Below are positions 18,156 through 26,703 of a DNA stretch of 64,000 nucleotides, one piece after another (positions within the stretch are counted from its first letter, which is position 1; each line of letters begins with the position of its first letter). The stretch comes from JAWLBY01 sp041687455. Its GTDB lineage: Bacteria > Pseudomonadota > Gammaproteobacteria > Xanthomonadales > Xanthomonadaceae. The notes under the pieces were generated by a model. It did not search any database, was not told the DNA's origin, and saw nothing but the letters and a program-made list of their open reading frames with translations. Where the stretch lies: NCBI GenBank assembly GCA_041687455.1, contig JAWLBY010000003.1, positions 62,001 to 126,000 of the forward strand, in the 5' to 3' direction. The position numbers were made by a program, and so were the translations under genes.

Positions 18156-21101
18156 ATGCGCACCGTGCTGGCTTGCTGGCTGCTGCTCGTACTGTCGGTG
18201 CTGCTGCCCGGCGGGGCCCACGGCGCGGCGCCGCGATCGCCGCCGTTGTCGGACTATTTCCGCGAAACCTGGCGCACCGTCGACGGCCTGCCGCACAACC
18301 TCGTCAACAGCATCGCCCAGACCCCGGACGGCTACCTGTGGTTCGCGACCTGGGAAGGCCTCGCGCGTTTCAACGGGCGCGAGTTCGCCGTGTTCGATCG
18401 CGAGTCACTGCCGCAGCTCAGTGATGCCGGCGTCCGCGCGCTTCACGTCGCCGACGACGGTGCGCTGTGGCTGGGCGGCTCGCGCGGCAGCCTCGGGCGT
18501 TACCGCGATGGCGAGTGGCAGTTCTTCGAGCCGGCGTCGAGCCTGATCAACGATCTGCTCGACGACCGCCGCGGACGGATCTGGATCGCGACCGAAACCG
18601 ATGGCCTTGAACGGCTGGATCCGGACGGCTCGCGGCACCGGTACGGCGTCGACGACGGACTGCCGGCGGTCGGCATCTACAGCCTGCTCGAACTCGACGG
18701 CGACCGCATGCTGCTCGGAACCGCGCGCGGGCTGGCGCAGATCGAAGGAGGGCGCATCACGCCGATTGCTGCCGGCAGCCTGCCGCGCGCGCGGGTATTC
18801 GCGTTGCACCGGCGTGCGGACGGCGAACTGCTGGTCGGCACCGAGCAGGGGCTGTTCTCGGTGCGCGGGGATCGTGCCGAGCGGGTCGGGGCCTTTCCGA
18901 ATGGCGAGGCGATCACCCGGATCGAGGCCGATCGCGACGACGCGCTGTGGCTCGGCACCGTCAACCAGGGGCTGCTGCGCTGGTCAGCGGCCGGCGTCGA
19001 GCGGATCGATGCCGACCGGGGCCTGCCGAACAATCGCGTGCTGGCGTTGCTGACCGACCGCGACGGTCACATGTGGGCCGGTACCAATGGCGGGCTGATC
19101 CGCTTCCGGGTCGCGCCTTTCATGAGTTACACGCGGGCACACGGGCTGCCGGACGACTACGTCCGTGCGCTGGTCGAGGATGAGCGCGGGCGCTTGTGGG
19201 TCGGTACCAGTCGCGGCCTTGCGATCGAGGCTGGCGATCACCGATTCATCGAGGCACCGGGCCAGCAGGCGCTTCCCGGCGCGTCGGTCCTGAGTCTGGC
19301 GCGCGGCGTCGGTGGCGAACTGTGGATCGGCACCTACGCCAACGGACTGGTGCGTTGGCGTGATGGCCGGATGACGGCGCATTACACGCGGCAGCATGGG
19401 CTCGGCGGCAACGAAGTGCGCGCCATCCTGGCTGAGCCGGATGGCGGCGCCTGGGTCGGTACGTCGAACGGATTGACCCATGTTTCGCCGAGCGGTGAGT
19501 TGCGGAGCCTGCACATGGCCGACGGCCTGCCGGGTGAGTTCGTCGTCGCGCTGCACCGCGCGCGTGACGGCGCCCTGTGGATCGGCACCGGCACCGGGCT
19601 GGCTCGCCTGCAGGACGGCATGCTGCAGCCCGTCGCACTCGACGATACCGGCGATGCCGAGTTCGTGTTCGGCTTCCACGAGCGCGCCGACGGCACCTTG
19701 TGGATCGCGACCGATCGCGGGCTGCTGCGTCTGCGTGACGGCGACTTGCGGCCGATCGGGCGCAGCCACGGCATGCCGTTCGACAAGGTGTTCAATGTCG
19801 TCGAGGATGCCGCCGGACACTTCTGGCTCGGCAGCAACCGCGGCGTGATCCGGATCGCCATTGCCGACGCCGAGGCCGTGGCCGACCGGCGCCGCGAGCG
19901 GCTGACAGTGGAGCTGTTCACCGAGCCGGACGGCATGGCCAGCGCACAGTGCAACGGCGGCTCGCAGCAGGCCGTGCTGCGTCGCGCCGACGGTTCGATC
20001 TGGTTCGCGACCGCGCTCGGTGCCAGCGCGGTGACGCCGGATTCACTGCCGCAGTTCCGCAGCGTCGATCCGCCGGTCGTGATCGAGCGGCTGCGGGCCG
20101 ACGGCAGCGATCTGCGGGTGTCCGAGGACCTGACACTTCCGGCCGGCACCGGCCGAGTGCAGATCGCGTTCGCCGGGCTCGGTTACGTGATGCCGCACCG
20201 GATCCGCTACCAGTATCGCCTCGAGGGCTTCGATCACGACTGGATCGAGCGTGGCACCCAGGCCAATGCCGAGTTCACCAATCTGCCGCCGGGCGACTAC
20301 CGGTTCCGCGCCCGGGCGGCCTATCCGGGCGGTACGTGGAGCGGCGCAGAAGGCGGCGTGGCGTTTTCGGTCGCGCCGCTGCCGTGGCAGCGGCCGGTGT
20401 TCTGGTGGGTGGTCGTCAGTGCAATGCTGGTCGCGCTGTTCGCTGCATACGGCGCCCGCGTGCGCCGCCTGCAGGCACGCGAGCGACGCCTGCTCGAGCT
20501 GGTCGAAGTGAGAACCAGCGACCTGCGCCGCCAGACCGAGCGGTTGCAGGAAGCCGATGCCGAGAAGAACGCGCTGCTGGCGCAATTGCGGCAGCAGTCG
20601 GTCGCGTTCGAGCGCCAGGCCCGCGAGGATGCATTGACCGGCCTCGCCAACCGCCGTGCCTTCGACGAGGTGATGGCCGCCGAGTTCGTCCGTGCCGCCC
20701 GCAGCGGCCAGCCGATGTGCCTGGCGCTCGCCGACATCGATCACTTCAAGCGCATCAACGACACCTGCTCGCATGCGGTCGGCGATGCCGCGCTGCGCCG
20801 CGTTGCCGAGCGGATCCGCACCCAGTGCCGCGCGATCGACGCTGTGGCGCGCTGGGGCGGCGAGGAATTCGCGATCCTGCTGCCGTACACGGCGGTCGAC
20901 CAGGCGGTTGCGGTCTGCGAACGGCTGAGGTCGTCGATCGAGGCGCTCGATTGCAGCGACCTGGCGCCCGGCCTCAGGATCACGCTGTCGATCGGCGTGG
21001 CGTCGAGCGACGGCGTCGACCAGCACGACAGGCTGCTGTCGCGCGCCGACGAGGCGCTCTATCGGGCCAAGAAGGGCGGCCGCAACCGGGTCTGCATCTG
21101 A
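18156..21101 (+). CDS. Sensor diguanylate cyclase with two-propeller (Reg_prop/Y_Y_Y) periplasmic domain
   Basis: A 981-residue membrane sensor. A signal peptide (LLLVLSVLLPGGAHGA) is followed by about 600 residues of repeated WxGT/WIGT-type blades (WFATWEGLARFNG, WIATETDGLERLD, WVGTSRGLAIEAG and more), a predicted two-component beta-propeller. A Y_Y_Y domain (YRLEGFDHDWIERGTQANAEF) follows. One membrane helix near residue 755 (VFWWVVVSAMLVALFAAYGA) and a coiled coil lead to a GGDEF domain with active GGEEF (RWGGEEFAIL) and an RxxD inhibitory site (RAID) five residues before it. It should make cyclic-di-GMP in response to a periplasmic ligand. It is 11 bp downstream of orn. Confidence 0.93.
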   Translation: MRTVLACWLLLVLSVLLPGGAHGAAPRSPPLSDYFRETWRTVDGLPHNLVNSIAQTPDGYLWFATWEGLARFNGREFAVFDRESLPQLSDAGVRALHVADDGALWLGGSRGSLGRYRDGEWQFFEPASSLINDLLDDRRGRIWIATETDGLERLDPDGSRHRYGVDDGLPAVGIYSLLELDGDRMLLGTARGLAQIEGGRITPIAAGSLPRARVFALHRRADGELLVGTEQGLFSVRGDRAERVGAFPNGEAITRIEADRDDALWLGTVNQGLLRWSAAGVERIDADRGLPNNRVLALLTDRDGHMWAGTNGGLIRFRVAPFMSYTRAHGLPDDYVRALVEDERGRLWVGTSRGLAIEAGDHRFIEAPGQQALPGASVLSLARGVGGELWIGTYANGLVRWRDGRMTAHYTRQHGLGGNEVRAILAEPDGGAWVGTSNGLTHVSPSGELRSLHMADGLPGEFVVALHRARDGALWIGTGTGLARLQDGMLQPVALDDTGDAEFVFGFHERADGTLWIATDRGLLRLRDGDLRPIGRSHGMPFDKVFNVVEDAAGHFWLGSNRGVIRIAIADAEAVADRRRERLTVELFTEPDGMASAQCNGGSQQAVLRRADGSIWFATALGASAVTPDSLPQFRSVDPPVVIERLRADGSDLRVSEDLTLPAGTGRVQIAFAGLGYVMPHRIRYQYRLEGFDHDWIERGTQANAEFTNLPPGDYRFRARAAYPGGTWSGAEGGVAFSVAPLPWQRPVFWWVVVSAMLVALFAAYGARVRRLQARERRLLELVEVRTSDLRRQTERLQEADAEKNALLAQLRQQSVAFERQAREDALTGLANRRAFDEVMAAEFVRAARSGQPMCLALADIDHFKRINDTCSHAVGDAALRRVAERIRTQCRAIDAVARWGGEEFAILLPYTAVDQAVAVCERLRSSIEALDCSDLAPGLRITLSIGVASSDGVDQHDRLLSRADEALYRAKKGGRNRVCI

Positions 21102-21188
21102 CGCGGACGATCCCGGCGCGGCTGCCGGTCGCGCTCCGCCGGCTGCGCCAGCATTGATCGATCCCCGGCGCCGTCACCGGGGGCTGCA

Positions 21189-21212
21189 GCGGCAGGCGGG
21201 GGCACCTGCCGC
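21189..21212. terminator. Hairpin between convergent genes, possible bidirectional terminator
   Basis: GCGGCAGG and CCTGCCGC pair over 8 bp around an 8-nt loop in the 121-bp gap between the sensor cyclase (plus) and ppsA (minus) ends. There is no T-run on either side, so intrinsic termination is doubtful; it may only protect 3' ends. Confidence 0.3.
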
Positions 21213-21222
21213 AGGACAGCGG

Positions 21223-23595
21223 TCACTCGGCCCGATGCTTGGCCAGCCGCAGCCAGGTATCGATGACGGTATCCGGATTCAGCGACACCGACTCGATGCC
21301 CTGGTCCATCAGCCACTCGGCCAGGTCCGGATGATCGGACGGGCCCTGGCCGCAGATGCCGATGTACTTGCCCTTGGCCTTCGCGGTCGAGATCGCCATC
21401 GACAGCAGCTTCTTGACCGCCGGATCGCGCTCGTCGAACAGGTGCGCGACGATGCCGGAATCGCGGTCGAGGCCGAGCGTCAACTGGGTCAGGTCGTTGG
21501 AACCGATCGAGAAGCCGTCGAACATCTCGAGGAACTCGTCGGCCAGCAGCGCGTTCGACGGCACCTCGCACATCATGATCAGCTTCAGCCCGTTCTCGCC
21601 GCGCTTGAGGCCGTTCTGTTCCAGCACCTCGATGACCTTGCGGCCTTCGTCCAGCGTACGCACGAACGGGATCATGACCCACGCGTTGGTCAGGCCCATC
21701 TCGTCGCGCACTTTCTTCATCGCCCGGCACTCGAGCGCGAAGCATTCGCGGAAACTCGGGTCGACATAGCGACTGGCGCCGCGGAAGCCGATCATCGGAT
21801 TCTCCTCGTGCGGCTCGTACTGACTGCCGCCGAGCAGGTTGGCGTACTCGTTCGACTTGAAGTCGGACATCCGGACGATCACCGCATGCGGCGCGAATGC
21901 CGCCGCCAGCGTCGCGATGCCTTCGGCCAGCCGTTCGACGTAGTACTCGACCGGGCCGGCGTAGCCGGCGATCAGTTCGTCGATCCGGCTGCGGATATCG
22001 GCCGGCTGCCGGTCGTACTCGAGCAGCGCACGCGGATGCACGCCGATCTGTCGCGCGATGACGAACTCGAGCCGGGCAAGGCCAATGCCCTGGTGCGGCA
22101 GCATCGCGAAGTCGAATGCGCGCTCCGGGTTGCCGACGTTCATCATGATCTTGAGCGGCGCCGGCGGCATGTTGCCGAGATCGGTCACGATGTGCTCGAA
22201 CTCGCAACGGCCGTCATAGATCACGCCGGTGTCGCCCTCGGCGCAGCTCACGGTCACTTCGTGGCCATCCGGAATCGTCTGCAGCGCGTCGCCGCAGCCG
22301 ACCACGGCCGGCACGCCGAGCTCACGGGCGATGATCGCGGCATGGCAGGTGCGGCCGCCGCGATTGGTCACGATCGCCGCGGCCCGCTTCATGATCGGCT
22401 CCCAGTCCGGGTCGGTCATGTCCGCCACCAGTACGTCGCCGGCCTGGAACGTGTTCATCTGGTCGAGGCTGCGGATCACGCGCGCCCGGCCGGTGCCGAT
22501 CTTGGCGCCGATCGCACGCCCCTGCGACAGCACCGGGCCGCGGCTGTTCAGTACGTAGCGTTCGATCTGCGTCGCGTGCGCGCGCGATCTCACCGTTTCC
22601 GGTCGAGCCTGCACGATGTACAGCTTGCCGGTGATGCCGTCCTTGGCCCATTCGATGTCCATCGGCCGGCCGTAGTGCTGCTCGATCACCAGCGCCTGCC
22701 GGGCCAGTGCCTCGACGTCGGCATCGTCGATCGAGAAGCGGCGCTGCAGCTCGAGCGGGGTCGGCTCGTTGCGGACCCGTTCGCCGGGCTGGTCGGAATA
22801 GACCATCCGGATCTGCTTGGAGCCGAGCTGGCGCCGCAGCACGGCCGGCTTGCCGGCCTGCAGGGTCGGCTTGTAGACGTAGAACTCGTCCGGATTGACC
22901 GCGCCCTGCACGACGTTTTCGCCGAGTCCGTAGCTGGACGTGATGAACACGACGTCGCGGAAACCCGACTCGGTGTCGAGCGTGAACAGCACGCCCGATG
23001 CGCCGACGTCCGAACGCACCATCAACTGCACGCCGGCCGACAGGAACACGTCCTCGTGCTTGAAGCCATGGTGTACGCGGTAGGCGATCGCGCGGTCGTT
23101 GTACAGCGACGCGAACACTTCCTTGACCCGGAGCACGACATCATCGACGCCGCTGACGTTCAGGAAGGTTTCCTGCTGGCCGGCGAAGCTCGCATCCGGC
23201 AGGTCCTCGGCCGTTGCCGACGAGCGCACCGCCACGGCGAGGTCGGCGCCGCCGGCATCGGCACACATCTTCGCGTAGCTGTCGCGGATCGCCTGGTCGA
23301 GCGCCGGCGGCAGCGGTGCATCGATGACCCAGCCGCGGATCTCGCGGCCGGCCGCGACCAGGGCATCGACGTCCTCGACATCGAGCTTCGCCAGCCGGTC
23401 GAAGATCCGCTGCGACAGGCCCTCGTGCGCGATGAACTCGCGGAAGGCGTCGGCGGTCGTCGCGAAGCCGCCCGGCACGCTGACCCCGAGCTTGCTCAGG
23501 TGACCGATCATCTCGCCGAGCGAGGAATTCTTGCCGCCGACCTGGGCGAGATCGGAAAGCCGCAACTCGTGCAGCCAGAGGACGTGTGCGTTCAA
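21223..23595 (-). CDS. ppsA: Phosphoenolpyruvate synthase
   Basis: A 790-residue enzyme converting pyruvate and ATP to PEP, AMP and phosphate in gluconeogenesis. The N-terminal ATP-grasp domain (VGGKNSSLGEMIGHLSKLGV) leads to the phospho-histidine domain with His418 in GGRTCHAAIIARELG and the C-terminal PEP/pyruvate barrel ending GICGQGPSDHPDLAEWLMDQ. The start is assigned to the TTG at 23595: AAGGAGAG stands four bases before it, and the resulting protein begins at the family's usual position. The upstream in-frame stretch has no homology. It is divergent from its regulator ppsR. Confidence 0.95.
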   Translation of the reverse strand: MNAHVLWLHELRLSDLAQVGGKNSSLGEMIGHLSKLGVSVPGGFATTADAFREFIAHEGLSQRIFDRLAKLDVEDVDALVAAGREIRGWVIDAPLPPALDQAIRDSYAKMCADAGGADLAVAVRSSATAEDLPDASFAGQQETFLNVSGVDDVVLRVKEVFASLYNDRAIAYRVHHGFKHEDVFLSAGVQLMVRSDVGASGVLFTLDTESGFRDVVFITSSYGLGENVVQGAVNPDEFYVYKPTLQAGKPAVLRRQLGSKQIRMVYSDQPGERVRNEPTPLELQRRFSIDDADVEALARQALVIEQHYGRPMDIEWAKDGITGKLYIVQARPETVRSRAHATQIERYVLNSRGPVLSQGRAIGAKIGTGRARVIRSLDQMNTFQAGDVLVADMTDPDWEPIMKRAAAIVTNRGGRTCHAAIIARELGVPAVVGCGDALQTIPDGHEVTVSCAEGDTGVIYDGRCEFEHIVTDLGNMPPAPLKIMMNVGNPERAFDFAMLPHQGIGLARLEFVIARQIGVHPRALLEYDRQPADIRSRIDELIAGYAGPVEYYVERLAEGIATLAAAFAPHAVIVRMSDFKSNEYANLLGGSQYEPHEENPMIGFRGASRYVDPSFRECFALECRAMKKVRDEMGLTNAWVMIPFVRTLDEGRKVIEVLEQNGLKRGENGLKLIMMCEVPSNALLADEFLEMFDGFSIGSNDLTQLTLGLDRDSGIVAHLFDERDPAVKKLLSMAISTAKAKGKYIGICGQGPSDHPDLAEWLMDQGIESVSLNPDTVIDTWLRLAKHRAE

Positions 23596-23877
23596 ACCGC
23601 TCTCCTTGGCGAAGCCCGCCGAACGGGCGACGGAAAGCCGGCAATTGTACAAGGTGGAGCCGACTGACGGCTTATCGAGCGATCAGGGCCGCGAGGATTG
23701 GCGTTGCCGTCGCGGCCTCCGCGGCCGCGCGGCAGCGCACCGGGGCCGGTCGCGGTCGTGGTTCCGTTCGTGAAGAATCCGGGCGGTGTCGAGGCGGACT
23801 GCGAACGCGGCGCTCGGCGGCGACCGGATCGATCCCCCAAGCTACACTGCCGCTCCGGCACACAGGGCAGGGCTCCA

Positions 23878-24690
23878 ATGCGGCAGGTCTTCTATGTATC
23901 AGATGGCACCGGCATCACTGCCGAGACGATCGGGCACAGTCTGCTGACGCAGTTCCACGGCGTCGAATTCCGGACCTACCGGCTGCCGTTCGTCGACAAC
24001 GAGGACAAGGCCCGCAAGGCAGCGATCCGCATCCGCGCCGCCGGTGAGCAGTCGGGAACGCGGCCGATCGTCGTCAACACGGTGGTCGACAGCGCGCTGT
24101 CGGCGGTGCTGGCCGAGAGTGGAGCGCTGATGCTCGACGTGTTCGCACCGTTCATCGCGCCGATCGAGCATGAACTCGGCGTGCAGCGGCTGCCACAGGT
24201 CGGTCGCGCGCACGGCATGGTCGACATGGGCGAGTACGAGGCGCGCATCAACGCGACCAACTACGCGCTGAGCCACGACGACGGCGTCGACGTCGACTAT
24301 CGCGATGCGGACATGATCCTGGTCGGCGTGTCGCGCAGCGGCAAGACGCCGACCTGCCTGTATCTGGCCCTGCAGTTCGGCGTCAAGGCGGCCAACTATC
24401 CGTTGACCGACGACGACCTCTACGCCGGCGTGTTGCCGCGGAAGCTGCTGCCGCATCGGCGCAAGCTGTTTGGCCTGACGATCGATCCCGAGCGCCTGCG
24501 GCACATCCGCGAGGCGCGGCGTCCCGGCAGCCGCTACGCCGACGCCGCCAACTGCCGTCGCGAAGTGACCGCCGCCGAGCAGTTGTTCAGGCAGGAAAAC
24601 ATTCCGTGCTTGAACACCACGCACACCTCGATCGAGGAGATCGCGAGCAAGATATTATCCGTGCTCGGCATCGATAAGTACATGTTCTGA
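23878..24690 (+). CDS. ppsR: PEP synthase regulatory protein (bifunctional kinase/pyrophosphorylase)
   Basis: A 270-residue DUF299 protein that inactivates PEP synthase by ADP-dependent threonine phosphorylation and reverses this with phosphate. It opens with RQVFYVSDGTGITAETIGHS, contains the P-loop GVSRSGKT and ends TSIEEIASKILSVLG. It is transcribed away from ppsA across a 282-bp gap, a common arrangement. AGGG precedes the ATG. TACACT at 23843-23848 is a possible -10 box. Confidence 0.95.
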   Translation: MRQVFYVSDGTGITAETIGHSLLTQFHGVEFRTYRLPFVDNEDKARKAAIRIRAAGEQSGTRPIVVNTVVDSALSAVLAESGALMLDVFAPFIAPIEHELGVQRLPQVGRAHGMVDMGEYEARINATNYALSHDDGVDVDYRDADMILVGVSRSGKTPTCLYLALQFGVKAANYPLTDDDLYAGVLPRKLLPHRRKLFGLTIDPERLRHIREARRPGSRYADAANCRREVTAAEQLFRQENIPCLNTTHTSIEEIASKILSVLGIDKYMF

Positions 24691-24741
24691 AAAGCGATTT
24701 GTGTCGCTGGCCAGGCGTTTTCCGCGTGCTATGATCGAGCC

Positions 24742-25254
24742 ATGCCGATCATTGCCGCCAGCGCCGCGTACCGCCTGAGCCGGTTCTCCTACCTGATGGG
24801 GCTGTACGCGGAAAACTACCAACGCCTCGATCGCCTGTTCGGCGTCGAGTCGCTGGCCGCCGACGGTTTCCGTTCGAGCATCGATGACGGGCTCGACCTT
24901 CGCCTGCAGGTCATCGAACGGCATCGCTACACGATCGAACTGCGGATGACCTACGAGCTGACCGACCCGGTCACCGGCGAACCCGATCCGTCGGCCTACC
25001 TGCGTTGCTATCGCGACGCGCGCGTGGCCGAAGTCACCCACTGCTACATCGGACGGCGCTGGCAGGACGTGCTGGGACTGAATGCCTCGACGCGCAAGGT
25101 GGTCGGCCACCGCCTGCGAATGAACGCGTTCCTGTCGAAGTGGCTCGAGTTTCTCGCCGATCAGGGCCATTCGCGCTTCACGCTGCAGCCCGACGCGTCG
25201 CCGCTGCCGGATGATTCTTCGGGCGAGCGCAAATTCGCCGTTGCCGATGCTTGA
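24742..25254 (+). CDS. DUF1249 (YqiB-like) protein
   Basis: A 170-residue cytoplasmic protein of the DUF1249 family, function unknown. Recognisable blocks are RFSYLMGLYAENYQRLDRLF near the N-terminus, RYTIELRMTYEL, YLRCYRDARVAEVTHC and RMNAFLSKWLEFLADQGH. E. coli YqiB is encoded beside the cAMP phosphodiesterase gene; no such neighbour is present here. The gene's TGA overlaps the -35 hexamer of the following tRNA promoter. Confidence 0.85.
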   Translation: MPIIAASAAYRLSRFSYLMGLYAENYQRLDRLFGVESLAADGFRSSIDDGLDLRLQVIERHRYTIELRMTYELTDPVTGEPDPSAYLRCYRDARVAEVTHCYIGRRWQDVLGLNASTRKVVGHRLRMNAFLSKWLEFLADQGHSRFTLQPDASPLPDDSSGERKFAVADA

Positions 25255-25279
25255 CGAGTCGGAAATCGCCCCCTAAGAT
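25251..25279 (+). promoter_or_regulatory. tRNA operon promoter
   Basis: TTGACG (25251-25256) and TAAGAT (25274-25279) are spaced by 17 bp. The predicted start near 25286 is 12 bp before tRNA-Ala. The -35 box overlaps the stop codon of the DUF1249 gene (TGA at 25252-25254). No G+C-rich discriminator is evident. Confidence 0.75.
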
Positions 25280-25297
25280 GCGCGTCTTTCCAGCAGT

Positions 25298-25373
<76 letters not shown>

Positions 25374-25391
25374 GAAAATTCAAAGGTCAAC

Positions 25392-25467
25392 GTCCCCATC
25401 GTCTAGAGGCCTAGGACACAACCCTTTCACGGTTGCGACCGGGGTTCGAATCCCCGTGGGGACGCCA
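25392..25467 (+). tRNA. tRNA-Glu (anticodon TTC)
   Basis: 76 nt with encoded CCA. The acceptor stem GTCCCCA pairs with TGGGGAC. The anticodon stem CAACC/GGTTG holds CTTTCAC, anticodon TTC. The T-loop is GTTCGAATCCC-like. It follows tRNA-Ala by 18 bp and is followed 6 bp later by a terminator. Confidence 0.97.
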
Positions 25468-25473
25468 ACAAGA

Positions 25474-25506
25474 ACAAAGGCCCGCGAAAGCGGGCCTTTG
25501 TTTTTT
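25474..25506 (+). terminator. Rho-independent terminator of the tRNA-Ala/tRNA-Glu operon
   Basis: The 12-bp stem ACAAAGGCCCGC / GCGGGCCTTTGT closes a GAAA tetraloop and runs into a T-run (25501-25506), directly after tRNA-Glu. A very clear intrinsic terminator. Confidence 0.95.
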
Positions 25507-25623
25507 CGGGTTTCGCGACGCCCTTGCGTCCTGTCTTGGCGTTGGCATCTCCGGCGGTGGTTGGTCCGATTCATGGACCGAACGTTCCGGGGAGAACGCA
25601 TCCGCATGCCGGCATGTGTGGCG

Positions 25624-25875
25624 TCAGGCGACGGCCGATTTCCTGGTCGGGCGGACAGCATCGACCAGCTCGTACTCCGCCTCGATCCTGAGCTGTCCCT
25701 GCTCGTCTTCGACCAGTACCTGGGTCGGCGTTCGCGCCAGCCGCGCTTCCAGCCGCGCCATCGTCCGGGCCGCATCGATGGCGCGGGCGTGGATCGTGTG
25801 CGAGCTCTTGCTGACGCTCTCCCTGAACACCTCGAACTGCAGCTCCCTGGCAAGCACGTAGTAGCGAACTCGCAT
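25624..25875 (-). CDS. Small hypothetical protein, 83 residues
   Basis: Not recognised. It encodes MRVRYYVLARELQFEVFRES followed by a helix rich in Ala/Arg (ARAIDAARTMARLEARLART), then a strand-like VLVEDEQGQLRIEAEYELVD and a basic tail. GAGGA nine bases upstream of the ATG at 25875 supports the start; longer in-frame readings upstream look non-coding. Codon use matches neighbouring genes. It is transcribed towards the tRNA terminator with no close partner. Possibly a small soluble alpha/beta protein of unknown role. Confidence 0.6.
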   Translation of the reverse strand: MRVRYYVLARELQFEVFRESVSKSSHTIHARAIDAARTMARLEARLARTPTQVLVEDEQGQLRIEAEYELVDAVRPTRKSAVA

Positions 25876-26352
25876 TGTGTCGGTTCCTCGATTTCGATCG
25901 GGTTCGGCGATGGCTGGTGGCCGGACTGCGTCAGCCTGCCAGTGCCGGCAACGACGAGGCATCGGAGAAAGCTGTGACACCGTGTAGGAGTTTTCCTACC
26001 GCCGGGTGATCGCGGTGCGACCGGCTCGGCTGCCTGCGACGACCAATGCGAAGCTGCGGCATCGCCGCATCGCCACATCGCTGCATCGCAGCATCGCTGC
26101 GGGATGCGCCGCCGGCCGCCCGGCCGTTCGACGACGCGCCGACGGCCATCCTGCGGCCGGTCCCGAAACTGTGCGGCGAGCATATGGCCGACATTTCTGG
26201 CGACGGTTCGTCCGATGCCATCATGATGCCGCTGCGCTGCTGCGTGTCGTCGCGTGCCACGGATGCAGCACAATGAATCTGCCGCGACCGTGATCGACAT
26301 GCCGCTGAGCGGGCGGGTCGCGCGAGTCGCTTTCCCCGAACGAGAATGTCCG
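25876..26352. other. Intergenic region of low gene content
   Basis: 477 bp between the small minus-strand gene and the YjbR gene. It holds an 8-bp tandem repeat (26060-26099, separate entry). Open frames here lack ribosome sites or plausible protein character. Promoters for both flanking genes must lie here, but no clear hexamer pair was found. Confidence 0.45.
26060..26099. repeat. Degenerate 8-bp tandem repeat, five units
   Basis: Five consecutive octamers of the form CATCGCNN (CATCGCCG, CATCGCCA, CATCGCTG, CATCGCAG, CATCGCTG). It lies in non-coding DNA between divergent genes. The number of units may vary between strains; no function is apparent. Confidence 0.8.
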
Positions 26353-26703
26353 ATGACCGAATCAGAACTGCGTGCATTGCTGCTCGCCTGGCCCGGCACT
26401 GCGGCCGGCATCAAGTGGCAGGTCGACCTGGTGTTCACGGTTGCCGGCAAGATGTTCTGCGTCTGGTGCAGCGAAGGCGTCGATGCCGGCCGGATCAGCT
26501 TCAAGGTCGATGATGACCGCTTTCTCGAATTCACCGATCGACCGGGCATTCGGCCGGCGCCGTACATGGCGCGTGCGCGGTGGATCATGCTCGAGTCGAC
26601 CGACGTGCTGCCCGAAACGGAACTGCGGGCGCTGCTGCGCCGCTCCTACGAGCTGGTGTTCGCCCGGCTGACCAGGAAACTGCAGCGCGAGCTGGCCGGG
26701 TGA
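26353..26703 (+). CDS. YjbR/MmcQ family protein
   Basis: A 116-residue protein of the YjbR/MmcQ (DUF419) fold, described as double-wing DNA-binding-like but without a settled function. Conserved blocks: LLAWPGTAAGIKWQVDLVFTVAGKMFCVW, ISFKVDDDRFLEFTDRPGI, PAPYMARARWIMLE and the closing ELRALLRRSYELVFARLTRK. The length fits. Its TGA overlaps the GTG start of chrA (GTGA), so the two are translationally coupled. Confidence 0.88.
   Translation: MTESELRALLLAWPGTAAGIKWQVDLVFTVAGKMFCVWCSEGVDAGRISFKVDDDRFLEFTDRPGIRPAPYMARARWIMLESTDVLPETELRALLRRSYELVFARLTRKLQRELAG

Noticed and set aside
26060..26099. CRISPR-like array
   Set aside because: The units are 8 bp, contiguous and without spacers. No cas genes are present in the window.
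25380..26588. A 402-codon minus-strand frame across the tRNA operon end and neighbouring genes
   Set aside because: It runs through tRNA-Glu, the terminator and the opposite strand of the YjbR gene. The composition is not protein-like.
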